This document shows positions 32,471-40,942 of a stretch of 41,061 bases of DNA, in pieces. The position numbers were made by a program, and so were the translations under genes. This DNA is from Paludibacteraceae bacterium. Lineage in GTDB: Bacteria > Bacteroidota > Bacteroidia > Bacteroidales > Paludibacteraceae. The notes below the pieces were generated by a model. It saw nothing but the letters and a program-made list of their open reading frames with translations, was not told where the DNA came from and did not search any database. Location: assembly GCA_024399495.1 (NCBI GenBank), contig JAKSNY010000017.1:1-41061 (forward strand), written 5' to 3'. Every line of letters begins with the position of its first letter. Position 1 is the stretch's first letter.

Positions 32471-33179
32471 CGGTCTCAATAATCATTTTAACCCAAGATA
32501 TTGTTATGTAGGCAGCCATAGAGACTGCAAGCCCAAAGAATCCGCTTAGAAGAATAAGTAAAGCACAGATGGTTATAAATATGTATTGTAGTTTGCCTTT
32601 CTGCTTAAGAGAGAACATAGGTATCTCTGATACAAGCAGGTAGCATACTGTGCCAGTGATAATAAGCAGTACAGAGGTTCCAACGCCAGGGCATTGCCAT
32701 ATCATGGCAAACTCGGGCCAATCCATCCACAGAAATGATGCTTGAGGAGCGTTTGCCATACCTGCTATAAGAAGAGCGTTGGCAGGAGTTGGAAGCCCCA
32801 TAAATGATTTTGTCTGGCGTGCATCGTTATTGAACTTTGCAAGTCTGAGTGCAGAGAAAACCGCAATCAAGAAGGCAATATAGGGTATAATCAATGCACC
32901 TAACTCTGTAACGTAAGGGTATTCCTTAAACAGGGAGAACATAATGGCAGACGGAGCAAGTCCAAATGTTATATCATCTGCCAGAGAATCCAAATCCTTG
33001 CCTATGGTGGAGTGTGCATCAAGCAATCGGGCTAAGAATCCGTCAAAGAAATCAAAAACCGCCCCCAGAATTATAAACATCGTAGCCATAAAATAGTTTG
33101 CTTGCAGAGCAAAAACCGTGGCTGCGCACCCTGAAAACAAGTTCAGGCTTGTTACCGTGTTAGGTATATATTTTTTCAT
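32457..33179 (-). CDS. pssA: CDP-diacylglycerol--serine O-phosphatidyltransferase
   Basis: This 240-aa integral membrane enzyme makes phosphatidylserine, the precursor of phosphatidylethanolamine. The CDP-alcohol phosphatidyltransferase signature DGx2ARx8Gx3Dx3D is complete: [20 protein letters not shown] followed by SLAD. About seven hydrophobic helices follow the usual PssA layout, with [14 protein letters not shown] after the catalytic loop. Its start overlaps the stop of the recX fusion by three or four bases (ATGA). Confidence 0.94.
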   Translation of the reverse strand: MKKYIPNTVTSLNLFSGCAATVFALQANYFMATMFIILGAVFDFFDGFLARLLDAHSTIGKDLDSLADDITFGLAPSAIMFSLFKEYPYVTELGALIIPYIAFLIAVFSALRLAKFNNDARQTKSFMGLPTPANALLIAGMANAPQASFLWMDWPEFAMIWQCPGVGTSVLLIITGTVCYLLVSEIPMFSLKQKGKLQYIFITICALLILLSGFFGLAVSMAAYITISWVKMIIETDDVI

Positions 33180-34816
33180 AATGTAAAATTCTGAGGTTCG
33201 GGAGCAGGAGATTCCAAAATTTTGCCATTGACATCTATTCTAAAATAGGCAGGGGCGTTTTTTACGCCAAAAACCTTGATAAACTCCAAATTATCTTCCG
33301 AAAGCAGAATGTTTTTTCTATTCTTAAGGTGTGCTACCGCATTAGCCGCTTTTATAGGGTCTTTGTCTAAAAAGATTACCAAAACCGCGCATTTCTCTTT
33401 CCATTGAACCGAACGCAAGGCGGCAAACTCAACATCACTCTCACTTTGAGGTAGCATTGAATTGGCAAATATAATATAAATTTGTGGAGATTCAAAATCT
33501 TTTAGTTCAAGAATTTCGCCATCTATGTTTTTTATACTTTTTACCGATGTAAACGAACCTCTTGCGGCAACTTCAAGCATCTCTTTAGCCTGTGCGGCTA
33601 TATGTTTGTTCTCATCTGTTTGTATTTTATGTAAAAAAGCGGAGGATACATTCCCCGATAGCGCATTTTGTATTACCACCAATTCCTGCAAAGGCTTGTT
33701 GCCTGAAAGATTGTCTATATCCTTATAGTTTTCAAACAGTACGGAGAATGCATCCCAATAGGCAGGATTATTATATGCCACAGGATTGTCTATAAAGAAT
33801 GCCTTGATGGCGGTATTTGGTTGCGTAGGTTCATATAGATTTATAAGAATGGCGTAGTTGCAGTAGCGGTAAGTTGTAAAAAACGGGTCATCATCGCCAA
33901 AAGTGTATTCCAGGGCAAAATACTCCTTTTCAATTCTGCTTGGTGTAATGTCATCATTGATTATACGGTTAAACGCCACATCAAATGAGTCATCAAAGGC
34001 GGTAATGCGTAGGTTTAGGTCATCAGGAGCGGGATTTATAAGGCTTAAAAGCACTTTTTTAGGCTTAAAATATGGGTTTAGCAAATCCTGCTCATTAGGC
34101 AATGTAAGGGGTGGCAGATTTACATGGTAGTCTTTGTATGGTTCTATAAAAAGTTCACCCGCATAACTGCCTAAAGGGATTGTACATTTTGTAGTGCGTG
34201 TAATGTTATTTGTGTTTAGAGTGAAATTACCCGATGCATCCACCTTGCATGAATCCACAAAGACTTTGGCATTTGTTATTCCGTTGTCAGTATAAAACAA
34301 TTCAAGGGTACGTCCTACATAATCTGGGGCAATACCGCTTATAGTTCCTCCGTCAGCCCAATCCGCCTTGGCACTATTTATGCCAAAAACAATGAGAATA
34401 AGAATGGCGAACCCTCTGCTTGCCATAAACCTTAGTACCTTTGCTCTGTTTTCCATACTGTTTTTATCTCCTTTAAGTGTCCTCTCTTTTGCAGCCTTTA
34501 CTGAATCCTTAACCTTGTCATACTCATCGGAGTCTATTGAGTCCAAGGCGTTGGATACTAAAGACTCAGGAATATGTTTCATTCTTAAAGCAAACTCTAT
34601 TTTACGCTTGCCCCAATGAGAAAATCTGAACTTGTCCATTGTGAACGCTTTTGCATAGCGTTGCTCATCTATAAACCCTTCTTTTTCAAGTTTCTCTATT
34701 ATTTCCGAATATTCCTCTTCCCCGATGTCAAGCCTCTTCATTTTCTCTACAACCTCAGCCTTGCACCTCTCACAAGCGGCACAGTAGTTAGATATTTTTA
34801 TGTAATTAGTGCTCAT
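33176..34816 (-). CDS. RecX-like protein fused in frame to a secreted thioredoxin-fold-like protein
   Basis: This 546-aa frame starts at ATG 34816; extension to 34840 adds only repeat-coded residues. Its first about 135 residues are RecX-like (RecA modulator): CERCKAEVVEKMKRL, LEKEGFIDEQRYAKAFTMDK, HWGKRKIEFALRMK, and ENRAKVLRFMASRGF, which is the usual RecX C-terminal helix. Directly after this comes a hydrophobic stretch AILILIVFGINSAKA and then a secreted-type protein of about 400 residues with a DUF4369/TlpA-like layout: an N-terminal beta domain and a C-terminal thioredoxin-like fold (IYIIFANSML, FGVKNAPAYFRIDVNGKIL) with no CxxC. Internal ATGs at 34456 and 34426 could start the secreted protein separately; MASRGFAILILIVFG is a plausible signal peptide. 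Either two proteins are made from one frame or this is a true fusion. Confidence 0.75.
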   Translation of the reverse strand: MSTNYIKISNYCAACERCKAEVVEKMKRLDIGEEEYSEIIEKLEKEGFIDEQRYAKAFTMDKFRFSHWGKRKIEFALRMKHIPESLVSNALDSIDSDEYDKVKDSVKAAKERTLKGDKNSMENRAKVLRFMASRGFAILILIVFGINSAKADWADGGTISGIAPDYVGRTLELFYTDNGITNAKVFVDSCKVDASGNFTLNTNNITRTTKCTIPLGSYAGELFIEPYKDYHVNLPPLTLPNEQDLLNPYFKPKKVLLSLINPAPDDLNLRITAFDDSFDVAFNRIINDDITPSRIEKEYFALEYTFGDDDPFFTTYRYCNYAILINLYEPTQPNTAIKAFFIDNPVAYNNPAYWDAFSVLFENYKDIDNLSGNKPLQELVVIQNALSGNVSSAFLHKIQTDENKHIAAQAKEMLEVAARGSFTSVKSIKNIDGEILELKDFESPQIYIIFANSMLPQSESDVEFAALRSVQWKEKCAVLVIFLDKDPIKAANAVAHLKNRKNILLSEDNLEFIKVFGVKNAPAYFRIDVNGKILESPAPEPQNFTL

Positions 34817-34823
34817 AAATTTT

Positions 34824-34866
34824 AATCCATCATCCATCATACATCATACATTATACATCATACATA
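34824..34866. repeat. TGTATGATG-family repeat between uvrA and the recX fusion
   Basis: Tandem CATCATACAT-like units fill the whole gap. On the minus strand the repeat supplies the last codon and TGA stop of uvrA (TATGTATGA) and possible upstream start codons of the recX frame (coding MMDDG). Confidence 0.8.
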
Positions 34867-37662
34867 TTTGTATGTCTCCCCAACCCCCATCTTCTTTATC
34901 TCTTCCGGTGTTCCGGTGCATAAAATCCGTCCACCTGCAGAGCCGCCTTCGGGTCCCATATCAATAATATGGTCTGCATGGCGTATAACATCTATGTTAT
35001 GCTCTATGACTATCAGTGTGTTACCCCTATTTACCAGACGGTCAAGAACTCCAAGCAGAATATTTATATCCTCAAAATGGAGACCCGTAGTGGGCTCATC
35101 AAGAATATAAAGAGTCTTTCCTGTATCCTTTTTTATAAGTTCAGCCGCAAGTTTTACCCGTTGGTTCTCTCCTCCCGATAATGTATTAGACGGTTGTCCA
35201 AGCTTTAAGTAACCTAACCCTACACTTTGCACCACTTTAAGTTTATGAAGCAGCATAGGTATGTTCTCAAAAAACTCCACTGCCTGATTAAAGGTCATAT
35301 CCAGCACATCACCTATGGATTTGCCCTTATATCTGACCTCAAGAGTCTCCCTGTTATAGCGTTTGCCTCTGCATACAGGGCATGGAACATATACATTTGA
35401 CATAAAGCCCATCTCTAAGCACTTATATCCGTTACCGCCACATTCAGGGCATCTGCCTCCCTTAACGTTAAATGAGAATCTACCTGCTTTGTATCCTCTT
35501 ATCTTAGATTCAGGCAATGCTACAAACAGGTCTCTTATATCAGTAAAAATGCCTATGTAAGTAGCTGGGTTTGAGCGTGGTGTACGTCCTATTGGAGATT
35601 GGTCCACCGCAATTATCTTATCTATATTCTCAAGCCCCGATATCTCTCTATATGGCAATGGTTCTGCCAAGCTATGGTAGAACGTCTTACTGATGGCTCT
35701 CTGTAACGTGGCATTTATAAGACTCGATTTTCCACTGCCCGACACGCCTGTGATGCAGATGAATTTTCCAAGTGGGAACTCCGCATCCACGTTTTTCAGG
35801 TTGTTCCCCGTAGCCCCATATATTTTGAGTGCCTGCCCGTTACCCACACGCCTTTGTAGTGGCACCTCAATTTTAACCTTCCCATTTAGATATCGGGTAG
35901 TAAGGGTGTCTGATTTCATCATTTCTGCAAGAGTGCCTGCAAAAACCACATTGCCGCCAAGACGACCAGCCTTAGGTCCCATATCCACTATGTAATCTGC
36001 AGATAGCATCATCTCCATATCGTGTTCCACCACTATGACGGTGTTGCCTATATCGCGTAACGCTTTAAGAGAGTTTATGAGTTTAGTGTTATCCCTTGGA
36101 TGTAACCCGATGCTTGGCTCATCAAGAATATACAGTACATTTACAAGTTGGGAACCTATCTGTGTGGCAAGCCTTATACGCTGACTCTCCCCACCCGATA
36201 GGCTGGCAGACGCACGGCTAAGCTGAAGATACCCAAGACCCACGTCAATAAGGAATTTAAGCCTTTTAAGAATTTCACTGACTATAGGATGTGCTATTTT
36301 CTTCTGATTATCGGTAAGTAGAGGCTCCAATTCTGTAAACCATCCATATAAAGTTATAATATCCATATTGGACAGTTCCACTATGTTTTTATTTGCAATG
36401 CGGTAATAGAGTGCCTCTTTTTTAAGTCTGCTGCCACCACATTCAGGGCACACTATGGTCTGTGAGAATTGCTCAGCCCACTTGCGTTCTGTGGCTGAGG
36501 CTTCAGTGTCCTCTATATTTATGTATTGGGCTATTCCGTTATAGGTGGTGGCATAGCCGCTAACACCCTCTACAGGGCTTTTTATAACAACTCTATCCTC
36601 GCTTCCGTTTATTATTATATCCAACAGCTCTTCAGGCAACTCCTTGACAGGGGTGTCTATGGTGCAGTCAAAATTCTCACATAGAGTTGCTATCTGAGTA
36701 AAAATAGGTGTTGATTTCTGCTTGCCAAGAGGGGCTATGGCTCCATCTCTGATAGACAGATTCTTATTAGGGAAAATCTTATCAATATCAACCTGCGTTA
36801 TAAAACCTGTTCCATGACACTTACGGCAACACCCTTTTGGAGAATTGAATGAGAAGTCATTAGGGGCTGGGGTGTCGTATGATATACCCGATGTGGGGCA
36901 CATCAGTCGACTTGAGAAATAGTGTACTTTGCCAGTGTCGTCTTTCTCTATGACCATAATGACCCCATCGCCTGTGTCAAGCCCTGTCTTGACGGAGCGG
37001 CGTATGCGTGCCTCATCATTTGGCGTTATCTCCAAACGGTCTATAACAAGTTCTATATCGTGAGTCTTATAGCGGTCAAGCCTCATCATTGGCTGTATTT
37101 GCTCCAACTTGCCGTCTATGCGTACATTAAGATAACCTTTTTTGCGTAATGACTCAAACAACTCTCTGTAATGCCCTTTTCTGGAGCGTACAAGAGGTGA
37201 TAGTATATACACCTTTCTGCCGTCACAACTCTTCATAAGCAACTCCACTATTTGGTCTTCTGTGTATTTGACCATCTTCTCCCCTGTTACGTATGAGTAA
37301 GCCTCTGCCGCTCTGGCAAAAAGGAGACGCATATAGTCATATATCTCTGTAGTGGTGCCTACTGTAGAGCGTGGGTTATTGTTTGTGGTTTTCTGCTGAA
37401 TTGCAATTACGGGGTTTAGCCCTGTTATTTGGTCCACATCGGGTCGCTCGCCTCCAGCTAAAAATTGGCGTGCGTAAGCGGAAAAAGTCTCAATATATCG
37501 TCTTTGACCCTCTGCGTAGATGGTGTCAAATGCCAGCGATGACTTACCGCTGCCGCTAAGCCCTGTTATTACGGTAAGGCTTTTATGTGGAATCTGCACA
37601 GAAACATTCTTTAGGTTGTGTTCTCTGGCACCACAGACTGATATGTAGTCACTTTGTTCCAA
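34858..37662 (-). CDS. uvrA: Excinuclease ABC subunit A
   Basis: This 934-aa DNA-damage recognition ATPase of nucleotide excision repair has two ABC modules. Walker A motifs: GLSGSGKSSLAF near residue 34 and GVSGSGKSSLIN in the second half. Signature motifs: LSGGESQRIRLA and LSGGENQRVKLA. Zinc modules: CCRKCHGTG with a partly kept first knuckle (CPTSG), CPECGGSRLK, and CPECGGNGYKCLEMG ... CPVCRGKRYN. The family length is normal. It lies between rnpA and the recX fusion in the same direction, flanked by repeats on both sides, so the block may have been inserted between rnpA and yidD, which often adjoin. Confidence 0.97.
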   Translation of the reverse strand: MEQSDYISVCGAREHNLKNVSVQIPHKSLTVITGLSGSGKSSLAFDTIYAEGQRRYIETFSAYARQFLAGGERPDVDQITGLNPVIAIQQKTTNNNPRSTVGTTTEIYDYMRLLFARAAEAYSYVTGEKMVKYTEDQIVELLMKSCDGRKVYILSPLVRSRKGHYRELFESLRKKGYLNVRIDGKLEQIQPMMRLDRYKTHDIELVIDRLEITPNDEARIRRSVKTGLDTGDGVIMVIEKDDTGKVHYFSSRLMCPTSGISYDTPAPNDFSFNSPKGCCRKCHGTGFITQVDIDKIFPNKNLSIRDGAIAPLGKQKSTPIFTQIATLCENFDCTIDTPVKELPEELLDIIINGSEDRVVIKSPVEGVSGYATTYNGIAQYINIEDTEASATERKWAEQFSQTIVCPECGGSRLKKEALYYRIANKNIVELSNMDIITLYGWFTELEPLLTDNQKKIAHPIVSEILKRLKFLIDVGLGYLQLSRASASLSGGESQRIRLATQIGSQLVNVLYILDEPSIGLHPRDNTKLINSLKALRDIGNTVIVVEHDMEMMLSADYIVDMGPKAGRLGGNVVFAGTLAEMMKSDTLTTRYLNGKVKIEVPLQRRVGNGQALKIYGATGNNLKNVDAEFPLGKFICITGVSGSGKSSLINATLQRAISKTFYHSLAEPLPYREISGLENIDKIIAVDQSPIGRTPRSNPATYIGIFTDIRDLFVALPESKIRGYKAGRFSFNVKGGRCPECGGNGYKCLEMGFMSNVYVPCPVCRGKRYNRETLEVRYKGKSIGDVLDMTFNQAVEFFENIPMLLHKLKVVQSVGLGYLKLGQPSNTLSGGENQRVKLAAELIKKDTGKTLYILDEPTTGLHFEDINILLGVLDRLVNRGNTLIVIEHNIDVIRHADHIIDMGPEGGSAGGRILCTGTPEEIKKMGVGETYKYV

Positions 37663-37663
37663 T

Positions 37664-37742
37664 TGAAAATTGAAAATGGAAAGTTGAAAGTTATGATAAT
37701 ATTAACGGCACTTCATACATCATACATCATACATCATACATT
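37664..37742. repeat. Leader-like and TGTATGATG repeats between uvrA and rnpA
   Basis: Bases 37664-37693 read, on the minus strand, as AACTTTCAACTTTCC-type words like those upstream of the genes at 242 and 12296, and end just before the uvrA start. Bases 37713-37742 are four tandem TCATACA units. The rnpA stop (TGA at 37736-37734) lies inside this second repeat. Confidence 0.75.
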
Positions 37743-38072
37743 ATTTATTTTGATTATCGCTTGTTCTATAACTTCATAGCTTTCTATTTTATCGCTTACA
37801 TAGATAAGTGCCACATCGTACCCCGATGGAAATTTATTCTGACGATATGCCGCACGGATTAGCCTCTTTACTCTGTTGCGGTCAACGGCATTGTGAAACC
37901 TTTTTTTTGCAACGCTTATAAGAATGCGGCTTGGAAGTTCATCATCACGTTTAAGAAACACCACAGAGAATGGAAAAACATGAATACGCTTCCCTTTACT
38001 AAAAAGATTATCTATAGCAGATACACCACATAAGTGTTCACTTTTAGGGAATATGTTTCTATCTTCTGTCAT
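37734..38072 (-). CDS. rnpA: Ribonuclease P protein component
   Basis: This 112-aa basic protein subunit of RNase P helps process the 5' end of tRNA precursors. The family fold is evident: FPKSEHLCGVSAIDNLFSKG, ISVAKKRFHNAVDRNRVKRL with the RNR motif, IRAAYRQNK and a C-terminal DVALIYVSDKIESYEVIEQA. The last residues INNV and the stop codon are read from a TGTATGATG repeat, so the natural C-terminus may have been replaced or extended by the repeat. It follows hemD after a 65-base gap with a hairpin and its own -7 box. Confidence 0.94.
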   Translation of the reverse strand: MTEDRNIFPKSEHLCGVSAIDNLFSKGKRIHVFPFSVVFLKRDDELPSRILISVAKKRFHNAVDRNRVKRLIRAAYRQNKFPSGYDVALIYVSDKIESYEVIEQAIIKINNV

Positions 38073-38082
38073 TAAAATGAAA

Positions 38083-38115
38083 ATTCTCCCAAAGATAACA
38101 ATTCTGTGGGAGAAT
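38083..38115 (-). promoter_or_regulatory. Hairpin with embedded rnpA -7 element
   Basis: ATTCTCCCA (38083-38091) pairs perfectly with TGGGAGAAT (38107-38115). On the minus strand the loop and one arm hold TATCTTTG (38097-38090), an exact TAnnTTTG box about 18 bases upstream of rnpA. The hairpin is followed on the minus strand by a weak T-rich stretch, so it could end hemD transcripts partly while rnpA gets a fresh start. Confidence 0.5.
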
Positions 38116-38137
38116 ATGACTATTTTGCTATAAGTTT

Positions 38138-38893
38138 TTACTTTTTGTTCACCTTATTCTCTGTGAAGAACATATCTATAGCCGCCGACATAGATGACGC
38201 TTTCTCATTAGGTGCCGCAATGTCAAGCCTTAGGCCGGCATCTGTAACGGCTTTGGCAGTCGATGCACCGAATGTTGCTATTACAGTATCTCCCTGTTGG
38301 TAGTCTGGAAAATTCTTAAGCAGAGAATTTATACCCTCTGGACTGAAAAACACCAACATATTGTAGTCAAACGGCTCATCGGGTGTAAAATCATTACTTA
38401 CTGTCTTGTAAAAAGCAGCCTTTGTAAACTCTATTCCGTTCTCTTCAAGAATGGCGGTGTTGTTGTCTTTGTTTACATCAGATACCGCCAATAGATACTT
38501 TTCTGTATTGTGCTTACGGATTGCCGGCATAAGGTCTGCAAACTTGCCTGTGGGCGAGAAGAAAATCTTACGCTTACGGTATTGGATATACTTTTGTAGA
38601 TACACTGCCACGTTCTCCGTTACGCAGAAGTATTTCATAGTTTCAGGTATAGTAACCCTTATCTCCTTGCAAATACGGAAAAAATGGTCTATTGCAGTGC
38701 GTGCTGTGAATATGATTGCGGTATAGTCAAGCACTTCCACTTTCTGTGCCTTGAATTCCTTGAATGAGAGACCCTCAACTTTAATAAAAGGGCGGAAAAC
38801 CACCTCTGTGCCATATTTAGAAGCCAAGTCATAATATGGAGACTTTTCTGTCTGAGGTTTTGGTTGCGAAATAAGTATCTTTTTAATATTCAT
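38138..38893 (-). CDS. hemD: Uroporphyrinogen-III synthase
   Basis: This 251-aa protein is HemD-like: it should cyclise hydroxymethylbilane to uroporphyrinogen III in tetrapyrrole synthesis. The family is poorly conserved, but the pattern fits: KILISQPKPQTEKSPYYDLA at the start, YTAIIFTARTAIDHFF, MKYFCVTENVAVYL, LAVSDVNKDN and MLVFFSPEGINSLLKNF, then TFGASTAKAVTDAGLR. In Bacteroidales hemD commonly sits between a DUF4271 gene and rnpA, as here. It overlaps the DUF4271 gene by 11 bases. No other heme gene is in the window. Confidence 0.88.
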   Translation of the reverse strand: MNIKKILISQPKPQTEKSPYYDLASKYGTEVVFRPFIKVEGLSFKEFKAQKVEVLDYTAIIFTARTAIDHFFRICKEIRVTIPETMKYFCVTENVAVYLQKYIQYRKRKIFFSPTGKFADLMPAIRKHNTEKYLLAVSDVNKDNNTAILEENGIEFTKAAFYKTVSNDFTPDEPFDYNMLVFFSPEGINSLLKNFPDYQQGDTVIATFGASTAKAVTDAGLRLDIAAPNEKASSMSAAIDMFFTENKVNKK

Positions 38894-39509
38894 TTATAAG
38901 CACCATCAAAGGCAAAATTTCGAGGGTGCAAAGGTACAAAAAAAGACGCAAAAAAGAGCCCTTATTTTCAAAAAATGTGGATATAAAAATATAAGATACT
39001 GATGCACAATACAATACGCCAATTGTTAAGGTTATAATCCAAATGGACATTTTAGAGGCTCCAAATGTATATGAAATAAACATACCGCCTATAAAACATA
39101 TAACTCCAAACAGAACGGTAAGTTTGTAGTATCTGGAAATGAATCCGCCCGCTTTTTTAACATAAAAGGTATTGAAAAAGAGCGATATTATTGGAATTTT
39201 TATGGCAATAAACAGTAATGAGGTGGCAAGACAGATGGCTAAATTAGTAAGAGTTTGCTCCATTTGGGTTACGTAAAGAAGCATTGTGGCATATCCTATC
39301 AATGCAAAAAACGCAAGCAGAACAGATGAAAAGGCTGTGTTTGGCACAGGTGCGTTAAAACTCCGCACAGATTCAGGAGTGAATATGGTGGCTATTATGT
39401 TGAATTTTGATTTGTGATAGTTGTAGATGAACATGCCAAAGACCACAAAAAACAGCATTACAAACGTAATGTACAGATTTGAGTTGAATATAGGGTGTGT
39501 AAGAGGCAT
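38883..39509 (-). CDS. DUF4271 integral membrane protein
   Basis: This 208-aa protein has about six hydrophobic helices. The ATG at 39509 is chosen because it follows a -7 box at 39528-39535 by a short leader and gives the start MPLTHPIFNSNLYITFVML; longer in-frame extension upstream would run through the promoter and antisense to the divergent methylase gene. DUF4271 proteins in Bacteroidales typically precede hemD. The motif VPNTAFSSVLLAFFALIGYA and a C-terminal LRLFLYLCTLEILPLMVLI are visible. Function unknown. Confidence 0.8.
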   Translation of the reverse strand: MPLTHPIFNSNLYITFVMLFFVVFGMFIYNYHKSKFNIIATIFTPESVRSFNAPVPNTAFSSVLLAFFALIGYATMLLYVTQMEQTLTNLAICLATSLLFIAIKIPIISLFFNTFYVKKAGGFISRYYKLTVLFGVICFIGGMFISYTFGASKMSIWIITLTIGVLYCASVSYIFISTFFENKGSFLRLFLYLCTLEILPLMVLINEY

Positions 39510-39527
39510 TTTTATACAAATAACACA

Positions 39528-39555
39528 CAAAGTTACAGTTTTTTTTGTAACTTTG
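39528..39555. promoter_or_regulatory. Symmetrical divergent promoter (DUF4271 operon / trmH-like gene)
   Basis: CAAAGTTACA (39528-39537) and TGTAACTTTG (39546-39555) form a perfect 10-bp inverted repeat with an 8-base GTTTTTTT spacer. Each arm is an exact TAACTTTG -7 box, one for each strand. The plus-strand box ends only five bases before the ATG at 39561, so that mRNA should be leaderless or nearly so; the minus strand leader is about 12 bases. Confidence 0.75.
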
Positions 39556-39560
39556 CAAAT

Positions 39561-40091
39561 ATGAAGAAACTTACGGTACTTGAGATGAACAGATTGAGCC
39601 CTAAACAGTTTAAGATGGCTCATAAGACTCCGCTTGTAATTGTCAGTGATAATGTGAGGAGCATGCATAATATAGGTTCCTTTTTCCGTACCGCCGATGC
39701 GTTCCGATTGGAGGGTGTATGGCTTTGCGGTATCAGTGCCACACCCCCATCGGCAGAAATACATAAGACAGCATTGGGTGCGGAGGAGAGTGTATGGTGG
39801 CACTATTTTGAGGATTCATTGAAGGCGGTGGAGGCTCTTAAAGAGGAGGGCTATGAGGTTTGGGCTTTGGAGCAGGCAGAGTGTAGCGTAATGATTGGAG
39901 ATTTTAAAGTAAATCCCGATAAGAAATATGCCATAGTGCTTGGGAATGAAGTTAATGGTGTAAGACAAGATGTGGTGGATGCCTGTGTAGGGGCAATAGA
40001 GATACCCCAATACGGAACCAAACATTCACTAAATGTTAGTGTGGCGGCGGGCATTGTAGTTCATAAGTTTGCAGAAACACTGATTAAATAA
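39561..40091 (+). CDS. TrmH/SpoU-family RNA 2'-O-methyltransferase
   Basis: This 176-aa SPOUT methyltransferase uses S-adenosylmethionine to methylate tRNA or rRNA ribose. The ATG at 39561 gives the family start MKKLTVLEMNRLSPKQF; an earlier in-frame start at 39495 would lie upstream of the -7 box. Knot motifs: SDNVRSMHNIGSFFRTADAF (motif 1), YAIVLGNEVNGV (motif 2) and EIPQYGTKHSLNVSVAAGIV (motif 3). It lacks the N-terminal substrate-binding domain of RlmB. The target nucleotide cannot be told from sequence. Confidence 0.92.
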   Translation: MKKLTVLEMNRLSPKQFKMAHKTPLVIVSDNVRSMHNIGSFFRTADAFRLEGVWLCGISATPPSAEIHKTALGAEESVWWHYFEDSLKAVEALKEEGYEVWALEQAECSVMIGDFKVNPDKKYAIVLGNEVNGVRQDVVDACVGAIEIPQYGTKHSLNVSVAAGIVVHKFAETLIK

Positions 40092-40230
40092 AAAATAATT
40101 TGTAACTTCGTGGCGAAGTTGAGGGGTTTAGGAGTGAAGGAGTTTAGGAGTTTAGGAGTGAAGGAGTTTAGGAGTCTAGGAGTATAGGAGTATAGGAGTG
40201 AAGGAGTTTAAATATTTAAAATAAATTTTT
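40092..40230. repeat. Hairpin and GGAGTTTA tandem repeat leader of pyrH
   Basis: A 7-bp stem AACTTCG-tgg-CGAAGTT lies at 40104-40120. From about 40125 to 40210 the sequence is a degenerate tandem array of 8-9 base words (GGAGTTTA, GGAGTGAA, GGAGTATA). The array ends about 20 bases before the pyrH ATG and each word carries a GGAG that could act as a ribosome-binding decoy. No gene is seen. Confidence 0.8.
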
Positions 40231-40938
40231 ATGAAATTTAATAGGGTTTTATTGAAATTAAGCGGAGAGTCGCTTATGGGTGAGCAGGGGTACGGAATAG
40301 ATTCCGCACGCCTTAATGATTACGCAGAGCAGATAAAGGAGGCATCTAAGATGGGGGTGCAGGTTGCCATAGTTATAGGTGGAGGTAACATTTTCCGTGG
40401 ATTGAGCGGAGCGTCTAAAGGTTTTGACCGTGTAAAGGGAGACCAGATGGGTATGCTTGCCACAGTTATAAACAGCCTTGCATTAAGTTCAGCCCTAAAT
40501 GCAAAAGATGTTAAGGTTAAGGTGCTTACAGCCATAAGAATGGAGCCTGTAGGAGAATTCTACAGCAAGGATAAGGCAATAGAGTATCTAAAAGCAGGTT
40601 ATGTTGTAATATGTTCGGCAGGCACGGGAAATCCGTTCTTCACCACAGATACAGGCTCATCGCTAAGGGCTATAGAACTTGAATGTGACGTTATGCTTAA
40701 AGGTACACGTGTAGATGGCATTTACACCGCAGACCCTGAGAAAGACCCTAAAGCAGTTAAGTTTAATGAGATAACCTACGATGAGATTTACAACCGCAAC
40801 CTAAAGGTTATGGACCTCACAGCCACCACCATGTGTAAGGAGAACGGCATGAAAATTTACGTATTTAATATGGATAAGTACGGCAACCTGATAAAGGTGC
40901 TTAAAGGAGAGGAGATTGGAACGCTTGTTACTGCGTAA
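40231..40938 (+). CDS. pyrH: Uridylate kinase
   Basis: This 235-aa UMP kinase of the amino-acid kinase fold phosphorylates UMP to UDP in pyrimidine synthesis. Motifs: RVLLKLSGESLMGEQGYGID at the start, VAIVIGGGNIFRGL, DQMGMLATVINSLAL, SAGTGNPFFTTDTGSSLRA and LKGTRVDGIYTADPEKDP. Length is normal for the bacterial hexameric enzyme, which is usually allosterically regulated by GTP and UTP. It has its own repeat-filled leader and is followed by TGTATGATG repeats. Confidence 0.97.
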   Translation: MKFNRVLLKLSGESLMGEQGYGIDSARLNDYAEQIKEASKMGVQVAIVIGGGNIFRGLSGASKGFDRVKGDQMGMLATVINSLALSSALNAKDVKVKVLTAIRMEPVGEFYSKDKAIEYLKAGYVVICSAGTGNPFFTTDTGSSLRAIELECDVMLKGTRVDGIYTADPEKDPKAVKFNEITYDEIYNRNLKVMDLTATTMCKENGMKIYVFNMDKYGNLIKVLKGEEIGTLVTA

Positions 40939-40942
40939 CACA

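Noticed and set aside
40121-40210. CRISPR-like array before pyrH
   Set aside because: The units are 8-9 bases, degenerate and contiguous, with no spacers and no cas genes.
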